DNA of 64,000 bases from Rhizobium esperanzae (GCF_002204185.1 NZ_MXPU01000012.1:124001-188000); one strand, 5' to 3'; shown: positions 35,529 through 44,637, counted from the first letter of the stretch. Notes: generated by a model from the sequence alone, not told the origin. Numbers and translations: made by a program.

Positions 35529-36479
35529 TTAGAGGCCGGTCGCCTCGGTACTCGTTGCTGTGGCCGAGGTCTCTGTTGAATCGACAGCCGGCGCCGACTC
35601 GGTCGTTCCCGATACTTCTTCCGTGCTGCCCGTCTCGGCTTCCGGCGTTTCCGCGGTCGCGCTAGGATCTGTCGTCTCGCCCTCGGCGGTTTCGCCAGTC
35701 GGAGTCTCGGTTGCCGGAGTCTCCGTCGTCGGGGTCTCCGCCACCGGTTCTTCCGCGATCGGCGCCGCAGCCGCCAACGCGTCTCTCATCTGGTCGATCG
35801 TGCCGACAGCCGTGCCGATGCCGAGCGTGTCCTTGGCCCAGGCCAAAGCTTCGGGGGTGAGCGTGCCCGTCTTGGTCGCCGAAGCCAGTGCTGCCGTCAG
35901 AGCGGCGTCGCCGAGAACAGGATCGTCCGCCGGCGGGGCAACCCCGTTGGCCAGCTCATATTGAGCATAAGCGGTAGCGTACGCTGCAATTGCAGCCATA
36001 CGCGGATCCGCCGTCTTCATGAGGGCATGGAAATTGCGTTTCAAGGAATTGAGACCGGCAAGCTGTGCTGCGGGTTTCTTGGCCGACTTTTCCGCGGGCG
36101 CCTTGACGGAGGTCGTCTTCTTGGCGGCGCCCTTCGTGGTCACGCTCTGCTTGGTCGTATTCGCCTTGCCTGTCTTGCCGCTGGACTTATTCGAGCCATG
36201 GCCGTTCTCCGTCTTTCCACCTGAGCTGGAGCTTCCCTTTCCGCCGCCGCTGCTATGGCTGCCGCCGCCGTTGCCGCCGCCACTGCCACCGCCGTTGCCG
36301 CCCCCGCCACCGCCGTGATCACCGCCGCCACCCCCGTGACCACCACCGCCACCGCCGTTGCCGCCACCGCCACCACCTTTTGCGAAGGCGGGCGATGTAT
36401 CGGTAAAGACGATGTTGAGGGGCGCAAGCGCAAGACTGGTGGATAGACAGAGAAGGCCGATGATTCTGGAGAGCTGCAT
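35529..36479 (-). CDS. Gly-rich and Thr/Glu-rich secreted protein
   Basis: 316 residues. A signal peptide (IIGLLCLSTSLALAPLNIVFT) is followed by a glycine repeat region (about 34-85, GGGGGNGGGGGGHGG type), a Lys/Ser/Thr linker, a short conserved-looking core (LNSLKRNFHALMKTADPRM, ALAWAKDTLGIG, about 145-235) and an acidic Thr/Glu/Pro tail (TETPTTETPA type, about 240-316). Low-complexity arms around a small domain suggest an extracellular or surface-associated protein. No family recognised. The nucleotide sequence is repetitive. Confidence 0.75.
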   Translation of the reverse strand: MQLSRIIGLLCLSTSLALAPLNIVFTDTSPAFAKGGGGGGNGGGGGGHGGGGGDHGGGGGGNGGGSGGGNGGGSHSSGGGKGSSSSGGKTENGHGSNKSSGKTGKANTTKQSVTTKGAAKKTTSVKAPAEKSAKKPAAQLAGLNSLKRNFHALMKTADPRMAAIAAYATAYAQYELANGVAPPADDPVLGDAALTAALASATKTGTLTPEALAWAKDTLGIGTAVGTIDQMRDALAAAAPIAEEPVAETPTTETPATETPTGETAEGETTDPSATAETPEAETGSTEEVSGTTESAPAVDSTETSATATSTEATGL

Positions 36480-36880
36480 GGTCGTCTTTCTGACATGAAG
36501 GGTGGCGCGTTACATGTCAGCCATTGAAGCAGCAGCTCCATAAGAACCCGTTTAGGATCTACTTGCAATTTGAACTTCCTCCAGATTCCGGTCGTCATGA
36601 CTAAGAGCCGGAGGCTGAGTTCCCTTAGCAAAACTCACTTCTCGCCCACGCCTGCATCGACGCTCGGAAAACCCGATGTGTCGGTTCAAATAGCGATAGC
36701 GTCCCTTGCGCGCGTTAAGAGAGGTGTAGCGCAGGAGAACCGCCAATACGGTCCTAATGATACGACCACGCAGTCCATTGCGTTAGCGAATGCGCACATA
36801 GCCGCGTCCTGACCCCAAGAGAAACTTATTTTCTCGGTCCGCGTTATCCCTCCATATCTCCGTGACTCAAGGTGAGTGAC
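36480..36880. other. 401-bp intergenic region, no gene seen
   Basis: It separates the divergent Gly-rich and BA14K genes and should contain both promoters. Short open frames here lack ribosome sites. No repeat noticed. Confidence 0.5.
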
Positions 36881-37393
36881 ATGAACAGATTCGCCATCAT
36901 TGCCCTATCGATAGCGACGGCATTCTCCGGGACGCCGGCTACGGCGGGCCCAGCCTTCGTGCCCAGTCCGGTACAACAGGCGGTGCAGCCGACGCCTGAC
37001 GGCAGCGATGCTCGGATCATCGCGGTCGGCTGCAACAACTTCACGAACTGCCCAGGCCAGTTCGGTAATGGTCGGAGGTGGTACCCGAGGCGCCACTACT
37101 ACCGCGATCGCCACTACTACCGCGATCGCGACTACTATCGGGACGACCGCTATGGCTGGGACCGCCGCTACGATCGCAGATGGCGGCGTCACCACGACAA
37201 TACCGGCGCCATCATCGGCGGCTTGGCGGCCGGTGCCATCATCGGCGGCATCATCGCCTCGCAGCCTCGCGCCGCCTACACCTCGCGCGGATACAGCTCG
37301 CACGCCGAGTATTGCTACGCCCGCTATCGGTCGTACCGCGCCTGGGACAATACCTATCAGCCGTACTACGGCCCGCGCCGCCAGTGCCGGTAA
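36881..37393 (+). CDS. BA14K family protein
   Basis: 170 residues. Signal peptide (AIIALSIATAFSGTPATA), then a basic Tyr/Arg repeat (HYYRDRHYYRDRDYYRDD, about residues 70-90), a Gly-rich hydrophobic segment (GAIIGGLAAGAIIGGIIA) and the BA14K C-terminus (YCYARYRSYRAWDNTYQP, PRRQC). BA14K of Brucella is an immunoreactive, lectin-like envelope protein. I prefer the ATG at 36881 over the GTG 9 bp upstream. A clear terminator follows. Confidence 0.9.
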   Translation: MNRFAIIALSIATAFSGTPATAGPAFVPSPVQQAVQPTPDGSDARIIAVGCNNFTNCPGQFGNGRRWYPRRHYYRDRHYYRDRDYYRDDRYGWDRRYDRRWRRHHDNTGAIIGGLAAGAIIGGIIASQPRAAYTSRGYSSHAEYCYARYRSYRAWDNTYQPYYGPRRQCR

Positions 37394-37414
37394 TCCAGCC
37401 TGTGGCGCTGCAGT

Positions 37415-37441
37415 AAGCCCCGCGTCACCGCGCGGGGCTTT
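37415..37441 (+). terminator. Rho-independent terminator of the BA14K gene
   Basis: AAGCCCCGCG and CGCGGGGCTT form a 10-bp perfect stem with a 6-nt loop, followed by a single T, 22 bp after the stop. Confidence 0.75.
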
Positions 37442-37533
37442 GTGCTGTCGCGCAAGCCCTTCCCAGCGGCTCTCAGTCGTGCCTGTCTGGCCAGGATCGA
37501 ACCTTCCGAGTGGCTGCATTTGCAAGGTGACAT

Positions 37534-38139
37534 ATGACATCAGGAGACACCGAGACACCCTCCGGCTGCGTGGCCCTGCTTGCGCCGGATTTGGAAAACC
37601 TATCGAGCTTCGAAGCAGCGCTTGCGGCCGGTTGGTCTCCCGACCCGCGACGTGCCGGCGACCAGGCATATATCCGCGGAGAACTCGAGCGGCTGCGCCA
37701 GGACAAATCGAAATTTCTCGACGATCTTAGTCCGGGCGACAGACAGCGCACCGTGTCCGGGTCGCCGCTGACGGTTCTTCTCTTCTGGATCTGGGACGGC
37801 GAATTCTGCGGCAGCATCAACCTCCGTTTTCATCAGGGCACAGAGGAGCTGCCGCCCGAAGTCTCGGGCCATGTCGGATATTCGGTCGTGCCGTGGAAGC
37901 AGCGCAGCGGCCGCGCCACCGCCGCGCTCGGCCTCCTGCTCGATGTGGCGGCAAAGCAGGGCCTCACCCGCCTCGTTGTTCTCTGCGACGAGGACAACGA
38001 CGCTTCGAGGCGCGTGATCGAGCGCAACGGCGGGCAATTCTTCATGCGCGGTCCGCACCCCTCCGACAGGCCGGAGCGGACCAAACTCTATTTCTGGCTA
38101 CATCCCGGGCCGCCGCCTGAAAAAACATCCGAGCGCTAA
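37534..38139 (+). CDS. GNAT family N-acetyltransferase
   Basis: 201 residues. The acetyl-CoA loop is GYSVVPWKQRSGRATAALGLL and the C-terminal motif is EDNDASRRVIERNGGQF. It resembles YesJ/YjgM-like acetyltransferases with a 'predicted acetyltransferase' N-terminal half. The ATG has AAGGTGA upstream. Substrate unknown. Just upstream of the IS110 remnant. Confidence 0.88.
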   Translation: MTSGDTETPSGCVALLAPDLENLSSFEAALAAGWSPDPRRAGDQAYIRGELERLRQDKSKFLDDLSPGDRQRTVSGSPLTVLLFWIWDGEFCGSINLRFHQGTEELPPEVSGHVGYSVVPWKQRSGRATAALGLLLDVAAKQGLTRLVVLCDEDNDASRRVIERNGGQFFMRGPHPSDRPERTKLYFWLHPGPPPEKTSER

Positions 38140-38283
38140 AGACCGACGGAGCAAGGCTGTCGCCCCTCCGTCCGTCCGATCGGCCCAGCTCACGCCGCGC
38201 GCTGCGCGCCCGACTTGTCGACCGCCTCGGCCTCCACAGCCAGCCCGCCGAGCCCGACCGGCAGGCGCGGCACGCCGTTCGGT

Positions 38284-38992
38284 TCGCGCACCGCTGTCGT
38301 TGGCGATTGGAGCAAGGCCTGCCAGCATGGCGGCCTGCTTGCCCGAACAACTGCCCAGCTCGTCCATGCCGGCCATCAAGGCCAAGGCGGTGACGCGGCC
38401 GATGCCGGGAATTGAGGTGAGGATCTCGGCTTGCGGCAGAGTTGCGGATCCTCGCCGACACATCGCTCGATCTCTTTGTCGAGACGGTCGACATGCTGCT
38501 CCAGCTGTCGAATAAAGCGGTTGAGTTCGCCGCGCAGAACCGCGGTGGTGGCGGTCTTGCTGCGGTTCTGCAGAGCGGTGATGTCGCCTATGGCTGCCGA
38601 TCGTGCATTGACCAGCTCCTGCAAGGCCTCGATGTGAGGACTTGGCGGCGCGCCGGCCGGCGGGCGCAGGCTCTCAGCCAGGAGCGCCAGGAAACGGGCA
38701 TCGAGCCGATCGGTCTTGGCGAGATAGCCGCAGGCGCGGGCGAACATCCGTGCGCGCAGCGGGTCGATCGCGGCGACGGCAAAGCCGTCGAGCCACAGCG
38801 AGCGATGGGCGGGGCGATGGAACTTGCCGGTTGCCTCCATCACGATGCGTTCGGGCCGATGCCTGGCCAGCAGCCGTTTCAGCTGGCCGATGCCGGTCTT
38901 GTCATTGCTGAACCGCCGGCTTTCGCCCAGCGGATGCAGATGACATCCAGCCACTCTTTACTCACGTCCACACCGGCATAAATTACCGGCAT
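38284..38992 (-). mobile_element. IS110 family transposase remnant
   Basis: The ATG at 38992 starts YAGVDVSKEWLDV, the DEDD-type N-terminus of IS110 transposases. A frameshift near 38940 moves to a second frame (SRRFSNDKTGIGQLKRLL, IVMEATGKFHR, CGYLAKTDRLDARFLA), and another near 38440 to a third (AEILTSIPGIGRVTALALM, SGKQAAMLAGLAP), the transposase_20 domain. Homology stops near 38284, before the expected C-terminus. With two frameshifts and a deleted end it is inactive. No terminal repeats or target duplication were found, as expected for this family. Confidence 0.85.
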
Positions 38993-39125
38993 CGCGTCTT
39001 CTTGGAATGAAACCTTGCCCTTCACGCGGGACTTGCTCCTCATCATCTGTTCAGGACAGACGCGAGGACGGCCGGACCAATCTCATCCCCGGTTCAAGCC
39101 AAGGGGCCTGCGGTCTCGGCCGTCC

Positions 39126-39157
39126 GCAGTCCGGCGGACGGCCATCCGCCGGACTGC
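39126..39157. repeat. 13-bp perfect hairpin
   Basis: GCAGTCCGGCGGA and TCCGCCGGACTGC, loop of 6 nt, in the 245-bp gap upstream of the IS110 remnant. It shares the GCAGTCCG core with the hairpin at 18330. Just after it, at 39198-39215, lies GGGGGCCACACGGCA, also found at 44679. Confidence 0.65.
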
Positions 39158-39237
39158 GCACCGATCATCCAACAATCAGCGCAAATTGAACATGCAAGGG
39201 GGCCACACGGCAGATCTTTCAATTATCCTTTCCTACA

Positions 39238-39759
39238 TCACGCCTCGGCCGCCGCCATTCTTCCCCGCACCTCCAGAAACGCCGCCGTCAGCCGCGCCAG
39301 CACCGGCGAGGTCACCGTCCCGTTCGCCCCGCCGACCGGATCGACGATGTGGATCTGCCGGAGACCCTCCATGAATTCGTCCCAGAGCGGCTGACCGCCC
39401 TCTTCCAGCAACTCGGCGCGAATGCTGAGATCCTCGCTCACCGGCAGGTGACGCCTGCCCCAGGCGCCGATCATGGCGAAGAGGGGAACGAGCTGGATTG
39501 CCGGTTCCGTCAGGCTGTAGATCGCTTTCTGGCTGTGGCTCGGATCGTCGCGCTTGCTGATGAAACCGAGCGAGAGCAGCCGCTTCAGCCGGGCCGCCAG
39601 GATATTGGAGGCGATCCCCTCCTCCGAATGAGTGAGCAGATCGCGGAAATGCCGGCGGTTGCCGAACATGATGTCGCGGATGATAATCAGACTCCATCGG
39701 TCGCCCAGCACCTCCATCGTCAGGTTGATCGGACAGCCGGACCGCAATTCTATATCCAC
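39238..39759 (-). CDS. HxlR family transcriptional regulator
   Basis: 173 residues with the HxlR winged helix (about 9-95: CPINLTMEVLGDRWSLIIIRDIMFG, NILAARLKRLLSLGFI) and a longer-than-usual C-terminal region (about 100-173). Start is GTG at 39759 with AGGAG 10 nt upstream. It is divergent from a DHFR-like gene, with an inverted pair of sites between (39775-39823), so it probably controls that gene and itself. Confidence 0.92.
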   Translation of the reverse strand: MDIELRSGCPINLTMEVLGDRWSLIIIRDIMFGNRRHFRDLLTHSEEGIASNILAARLKRLLSLGFISKRDDPSHSQKAIYSLTEPAIQLVPLFAMIGAWGRRHLPVSEDLSIRAELLEEGGQPLWDEFMEGLRQIHIVDPVGGANGTVTSPVLARLTAAFLEVRGRMAAAEA

Positions 39760-39774
39760 GAAGCATCTCCTGTA

Positions 39775-39823
39775 GAAACCAGTTGCATTATAGGATCACT
39801 TGTGCGAGATAACAACTAGTTTC
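39775..39823. promoter_or_regulatory. Inverted pair of sites between HxlR and DHFR-like genes
   Basis: GAAACCAGTTG (39775-39785) and CAACTAGTTTC (39813-39823) are inverted copies with one mismatch, centres 38 bp apart, in an 88-bp divergent region. Probable HxlR binding sites. Confidence 0.55.
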
Positions 39824-39847
39824 AATTGGCAATCAGATGGAGGAAGC

Positions 39848-40489
39848 ATGTCCAAGGTGCGCGTCGCAGGGTTTTCCGTTTCCGTCGATGGTTTCGGCGC
39901 CGGGCCGGAACAAAGTTTGAATGATCCGCTCGGAAAGCGCGGGCCGGAAATGTTTCAGTGGTTCTTCCACACGCGCACCTTCCGCGCGATGATGGGTAAG
40001 GACGACGGTTCCACAGGCATCGACGAGGATTATGCGTCCCGCGCCATGGCCAATTTCGGCGCCTTCATTCTCGGGCGCAACATGTTCGGCCCCATCCGCG
40101 GCGAATGGCCCGACGATGCCTGGAAAGGCTGGTGGGGTCCGAACCCGCCTTACCACGCGCCGACCTATATCCTCACCCATTATCCACGCGAACCGCTCGT
40201 TATGGAGGGCGGCACCACCTTCCACTTCGTCACAGGCGGCATTCACGAGGCGCTCGATCAGGCGAAGGCGGCGGCCGGCGATAAGGATGTGAAGATCGGC
40301 GGCGGAGTGGCGACCGTCCGCCAATATCTGCAGGCGGGTCTGATCGACGAGCTGCATTTCGCCGTTTCGCCCGTCGTGCTCGGTAAGGGCGAAGCGATGT
40401 TTGCAGGCATCGATCTTCCCGCGCTGGGCTTCCGCGTCACCGAGCATGTCGCCAGCGAAAAAGCCACGCATCTCGTGCTGGCGAAATAA
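39848..40489 (+). CDS. Dihydrofolate reductase-like protein (RibD C-terminal/DHFR fold)
   Basis: 213 residues of the bacterial DHFR-family group: VRVAGFSVSVDGFGAG, ILGRNMFGPIRGEWPDD, FVTGGIHEALDQA and IGGGVATVRQYLQAGLIDELHF. It probably binds NADPH, but the substrate is unlikely to be dihydrofolate. The ATG at 39848 has GGAGGAAG upstream. Divergent HxlR gene suggests induction by a small toxic or redox-active compound. Confidence 0.88.
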   Translation: MSKVRVAGFSVSVDGFGAGPEQSLNDPLGKRGPEMFQWFFHTRTFRAMMGKDDGSTGIDEDYASRAMANFGAFILGRNMFGPIRGEWPDDAWKGWWGPNPPYHAPTYILTHYPREPLVMEGGTTFHFVTGGIHEALDQAKAAAGDKDVKIGGGVATVRQYLQAGLIDELHFAVSPVVLGKGEAMFAGIDLPALGFRVTEHVASEKATHLVLAK

Positions 40490-40604
40490 CCGAACTATCG
40501 GTTCAGTCGGCGATCTCTCCGGCGTGAGCGGTGTCGGAAACACATTCGTCCCGACGCCTGGACGATGCGGCTGTCCAAGGTCATCTCGCCCAGCGTCAAC
40601 AGCG

Positions 40605-40871
40605 TCACATTTTGCCCATGCTTTTCATGGCGTTTTCCATGTGCATCTTGCAGTCGTCCATCTTGTTGGCCGTCATGGAATCCTTGGCCATCATCATCTC
40701 CTTGGACGCCATTTCCTTCTTTTCCTTCATGGCCGGATCGGTCATGGCGTTCATGTCGGACTGCATTTTCATCATCGACGCCTCGTCGCACTCCATCATC
40801 GCATCCTGTGCAAGGACGGGCAGTGCGAATGCGGCGGCGATAACGATGGCTGCAGCCGTGCGTTTCAACAT
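40605..40871 (-). CDS. Small methionine-rich secreted protein
   Basis: 88 residues. A signal peptide (KRTAAAIVIAAAFALPVLAQ) is followed by a mature part of about 67 residues with about 19 Met, many Lys/Asp/Glu and two Cys (MECDEAS, MDDCKMH). The ATG at 40871 has GGAGGAG upstream. A periplasmic Met-rich protein could bind copper or scavenge oxidants, as some do; this is inference. Family not recognised. Confidence 0.75.
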   Translation of the reverse strand: MLKRTAAAIVIAAAFALPVLAQDAMMECDEASMMKMQSDMNAMTDPAMKEKKEMASKEMMMAKDSMTANKMDDCKMHMENAMKSMGKM

Positions 40872-40981
40872 TGTATTCTCCTCCATTTGGGCAACATTGC
40901 CCGTTGCAAATGGTGAAATGCATGTGCCCAAGAACGTGCCGCGGCGCGAATATGAAGACATGCATAATCAAGGACCTGAGA

Positions 40982-42391
40982 TCAGCCCGGCATCACCCGG
41001 TAGACACATGCCATCCCCTCCACGCCCCGAAGCGGAGCCTCGAAGGCGACCAGCCTGTGGCCGGAAAGCAGCCGGCTGACGTCAGGCGCCGAAAACAGGG
41101 CTTCGGATAAACAGATCTCGCCGGCCTCGGCCAATGATTGCACCCGTGCCGCGACATTGACGGTCTGCCCGAAATAATCGAGGTTGTCGTTCAAGGTCAC
41201 GGCGATCGACGGGCCGCAATGGGCGCCGATCTTCAGAATAATGCTGGGGTCGCCATGCTCCCCGTTGAAGCGTTCGATTTCCTCGAGCATGTGCAGAGCA
41301 GCCGAGATGGCGTCGCTCGGGCGGGAGAAGGCAGCCATCACCGCGTCGCCGATCGTCTTGACGATTGCGCCCGAATGCTCCTGTACAGTGGCGCCGAGCA
41401 AGGCGAAGTGTTCACGCACCAGTGCATAGGCATTGAGATCGCCGAGCCGCTGGTACATCGCGGTCGACCCCTTGAGATCGGTGAACAGAAGCGTCACCTG
41501 GCGAATGCCGAGGCCCTCCCTTTCATCAACGCATTCGGAGCGAAACAGCCGCCGAAATGTCTGGCGCGCAAGCAGCATTCCGCCCGACATGTAAGGATCG
41601 AAATCGAGAACAGGCTTAGTGGTTTGCGCCAGGATCTCGGGCGGCCAGTTGATGAGGAGCAGTGAGCCGCGCGCGGCAGCCGAGTTCTCGACTTCGACGA
41701 TGACCGAGCCGGGCCGAACCGCTGAGGACGAAGGGCAAAAATGCCGACCGTCATACCCGATCCTGAGCAGTGCCGGCGTCGTGGCGGGCTCGCCTGCCAC
41801 CGGCAGCGCAAAGCTCGCCTGGGTCTCGACATTGATGCCGGCGAGCGCACCTGGGCCGAGTTCAGCCCTGATCGTCGTGACCGAACCTGGTGCCAGGAAG
41901 GAAAGGCCGCGCACCAGCCCTTTCAGGACGTCGAGAAAGCGGACCTGCTGACCGGGCAGTCGCGCATCGCTGAGAAACCGTGCCTTCCAGTGAAAATCCT
42001 CGATCGAGAGCGAGCCGGGATCATGAAAAGACAGCCGGCGCAGCTGCGGCGACACTGTGAAGGTGACCTCGATGAAATCGTCGAGATCGGTTTCGCCGGA
42101 GACGTCGCATAGGCCGCAGACATAGTGAGTCTTCAGCGTCCTCAAGGCGCCGAAACTGTCGAGCACCATTCCGGATTGGGGACACACGACGTCCCAGCGC
42201 ATCTCGAACAAACCGCTGCGCGTCGCATGGAGAAAGAGATCGATGCTTTCCGCCTCCGAAATGGCGCCGTCGTGCGCGAAAGCCAGCGGGTTGATGCGGT
42301 AGAGGGACAGATCGTCACCGCTGCGGATCAGGTTTTCGAATTTGGCGATTCCCCGTGGGCTCCAGGACCGGGCCTGCCGGATCTCGGTCAT
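40982..42391 (-). CDS. DUF5939 protein with class III nucleotide cyclase domain
   Basis: 469 residues from the ATG at 42391. The N-terminal 280 residues fit DUF5939, with a zinc-ribbon-like set of Cys (VVCPQSGM, YVCGLCDVSG). The C-terminal cyclase domain (about 295-469) has both metal Asp residues (TLLFTDLKGSTAMYQRL, VKTIGDAVMAAFS) and GAHCGPSIAVTLND, FGQTVNVAAR. Soluble. Product cAMP or cGMP not determinable by eye. A TTG start 51 bp upstream is possible but less likely. Confidence 0.88.
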   Translation of the reverse strand: MTEIRQARSWSPRGIAKFENLIRSGDDLSLYRINPLAFAHDGAISEAESIDLFLHATRSGLFEMRWDVVCPQSGMVLDSFGALRTLKTHYVCGLCDVSGETDLDDFIEVTFTVSPQLRRLSFHDPGSLSIEDFHWKARFLSDARLPGQQVRFLDVLKGLVRGLSFLAPGSVTTIRAELGPGALAGINVETQASFALPVAGEPATTPALLRIGYDGRHFCPSSSAVRPGSVIVEVENSAAARGSLLLINWPPEILAQTTKPVLDFDPYMSGGMLLARQTFRRLFRSECVDEREGLGIRQVTLLFTDLKGSTAMYQRLGDLNAYALVREHFALLGATVQEHSGAIVKTIGDAVMAAFSRPSDAISAALHMLEEIERFNGEHGDPSIILKIGAHCGPSIAVTLNDNLDYFGQTVNVAARVQSLAEAGEICLSEALFSAPDVSRLLSGHRLVAFEAPLRGVEGMACVYRVMPG

Positions 42392-42807
42392 CTTGCTCTC
42401 AAGGAGCCGTTCCTGAACGTCAGTCTTTCTGACGCCTCGCAAAGTTCACCCGGGCCCTGCGACCGGGGATCGCCGCAATTATAGCAGACGCTCGTCCGTG
42501 CGGATCAATCGGAGCCTGGCCGAGCAGAAGTCTTACGGATTAGCCCGGAAAGGCGACGCTGGGGTTTTCAGAAGCTTTTCCCGCTCGACATCGCTTATCT
42601 CGGCATTCGCTATCTGCGACATCCGGACTGTGTCAGCGGACCATGACGCTCAGCAGTCTTGTTCTCGACCTGTCGTCAATGAAGCGTGTCCACGTAGCTG
42701 TGGCATTGCTGCAGAATGAGCGTAGAGTACGCATCATCGGCCCATAGGATACCGGCACGACCGTTTGAGAGACCATCATGCTCTTGCCGCTTCATAGAGG
42801 TACGAAG
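42392..42807. other. 416-bp intergenic region, no gene seen
   Basis: It contains a short inverted repeat CGTCAG-TCTTT-CTGACG at about 42419, 20-35 bp upstream of the cyclase start, which could be an operator or simple hairpin. No supported gene. Confidence 0.45.
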
Positions 42808-43011
42808 ATGCTCTTGTCGCTTATTTCGCTCGACGACAGCCAAATAACCATCGTCACCGATGCCGTTCGGCAATGGTGCTGCGAGAAAAAGCTAGACATC
42901 GACAGCGTCGAAGGACGCCGCGCCGTCACCGTTGCCGTCGATCTCGTTCAGATGAACACCGCCCACGACTGGCTTTTTGCCGAACTTTCGAAGCAGTTGG
43001 ATCACCAATAG
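42808..43011 (+). CDS. Small conserved hypothetical protein
   Basis: 67 residues (LISLDDSQITIVTDAVRQW, EGRRAVTVAVDLVQ). The ATG at 42808 has AGAGG upstream; an upstream ATG at 42778 repeats part of the same leader. Soluble and helical. No function known. Confidence 0.6.
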   Translation: MLLSLISLDDSQITIVTDAVRQWCCEKKLDIDSVEGRRAVTVAVDLVQMNTAHDWLFAELSKQLDHQ

Positions 43012-43126
43012 GAATCCGAATCGGTCCATCAGGGCTGCCCCCTGCGCCGTGACAGGGGTTGTGATTATCCGTGGCCGACTCGCAAAAAGCCTCTCATTTG
43101 CCGTGTTGAGGTCCTTTGTTAGGAAT

Positions 43127-43762
43127 TCACCGGCCGGATTCGAGCTTTTCAAGGTAGGCTGCGAACATCTCGGCCATGGCTTCGGCGTAGGTTTCGATCT
43201 CGCTCAAGCTTCGGGGGGCCTCCGAGAACTGCTTCCCCACTGTGGCGAGCGTCGTGACGATCAGGTCACCGGCAAGCGCCCGGCTTGCCTCCGGGACCGA
43301 TGGCAGCACCTCCTCCATGAACGGCCCGATGATGCGGTCTCCCGACGCTCTCGCCGCCTGCGCCTCCGGCGCATCGCGATAGAGCGGCGCGGCGTCGTGA
43401 AGCGCCACTCGCATCGCCGCTTCCTCACACTCGGAGCGAAGAAAGGCGTGAACGAGGCTACGCAGCCGTTCGAAAGGCGGTCTTTGTGCATCGGCAAGAA
43501 TGTCGGCGAGCATGTCGTTCGTCTGCCGCCATTCGTCGCTCTGCAGCCGGAAGAGGATTGCCGCCTTGTTGGGGAAATATTGGTAGAGCGAACCGATACT
43601 GACGCCCGCCTTCTCCGCTACCCTCGCCGTGGTGAAGCGATGGGCTCCCTCCCGTGCCAAAACTTGAACAGCAGCATCGAGGATCGCCGCCACGAGCTCC
43701 GTCGAGCGGGCCTGCTTCGGCTGCTTTCGTGAAGAAATCCGTGTACTTGGCCGGTCGCTCAT
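43127..43762 (-). CDS. TetR family transcriptional regulator
   Basis: 211 residues. The helix-turn-helix (about 20-65: ARVAEKAGVSIGSLYQYFPNKAAIL) is typical TetR, and the C-terminal ligand domain is of the TetR_C type with SEIETYAEAMAEMFAAYL near the end. ATG with GGAG. Divergent from an O-methyltransferase gene, 91 bp apart, which it probably represses. Confidence 0.93.
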   Translation of the reverse strand: MSDRPSTRISSRKQPKQARSTELVAAILDAAVQVLAREGAHRFTTARVAEKAGVSIGSLYQYFPNKAAILFRLQSDEWRQTNDMLADILADAQRPPFERLRSLVHAFLRSECEEAAMRVALHDAAPLYRDAPEAQAARASGDRIIGPFMEEVLPSVPEASRALAGDLIVTTLATVGKQFSEAPRSLSEIETYAEAMAEMFAAYLEKLESGR

Positions 43763-43853
43763 AGCAGTGCTCCGCAATGCGATTAGAAAATGCGAGGGAT
43801 TATTCGTATTTTTCACCAAGCGCAAGAACCTCATCATTCCAAGGAGCCCTCCA

Positions 43854-44507
43854 ATGACGACACTGACCACCGCGCCGCTCGCGCCTCTCCTCCTCCGCCT
43901 GTTCGAAGAAGCCGCCGCGGCGACGAGCCCCGCCATATCCGAGCTTTCCAGCGACGAGAGAATGCGCCTGATCAGCAGCAAGACGGAATATCTCGACCTT
44001 TACGGGCGACTGAAGGATCTCTGGCTTCCTGTCTCGCGCGAGGCCGGCACGCTGCTCTACATGCTGGCGCGCAGCTGCCGTGCTCAAACGATTATCGAGT
44101 TCGGCACATCCTTCGGCATCTCGACCCTCCACCTTGCTGCAGCACTGCGCGACAATGGCGGCGGCCGGCTGATCACCAGTGAGTTCGAACCGTCGAAAGT
44201 CAGGCGGGCGCGCGAAAACCTCACGGCCGGCGGCCTGATCGACCTCGTCGACATCAGGGAGGGCGACGCCCTGCAAACGCTGAGTGTCGACCTGCCCGAA
44301 ACAATCGACCTGCTGTTCCTCGACGGCGCCAAGGCGCTCTATCGCGATATACTGGAACTGGTGGAAGACCACCTGAGACCGGGCGCCCTCATCGTCGCCG
44401 ACAACGCCGATGTCAGCCCGGACTATCTCGCCCGCGTCCGCACCCCCGCCGCCGGCTACCTTTCGACGCCGTTCGCCGACGATATCGAGCTGTCGATGCG
44501 GGTTTGA
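43854..44507 (+). CDS. O-methyltransferase, class I SAM dependent
   Basis: 217 residues. The SAM motif IIEFGTSFGISTLHLAAAL (about 78-96), the acidic ITSEFEPSKVRRARENL and IDLLFLDGAKALYRDIL match the catechol/caffeoyl-CoA O-methyltransferase type. Substrate probably a small hydroxylated compound. ATG with AAGGAG. Divergent TetR gene suggests induction by its substrate. Confidence 0.9.
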   Translation: MTTLTTAPLAPLLLRLFEEAAAATSPAISELSSDERMRLISSKTEYLDLYGRLKDLWLPVSREAGTLLYMLARSCRAQTIIEFGTSFGISTLHLAAALRDNGGGRLITSEFEPSKVRRARENLTAGGLIDLVDIREGDALQTLSVDLPETIDLLFLDGAKALYRDILELVEDHLRPGALIVADNADVSPDYLARVRTPAAGYLSTPFADDIELSMRV

Positions 44508-44637
44508 TATCGGGAGCCTGAGCAGGCGCTTCACAGCGAAGTCTGCACTTCACGTGCGCTCAGGCACTCGATCCTACCGTCGCTCGCCCTCCCATTGCTA
44601 CCTCAACTGTGGGAACGACGCCGTGCGGCTTGCCTCT

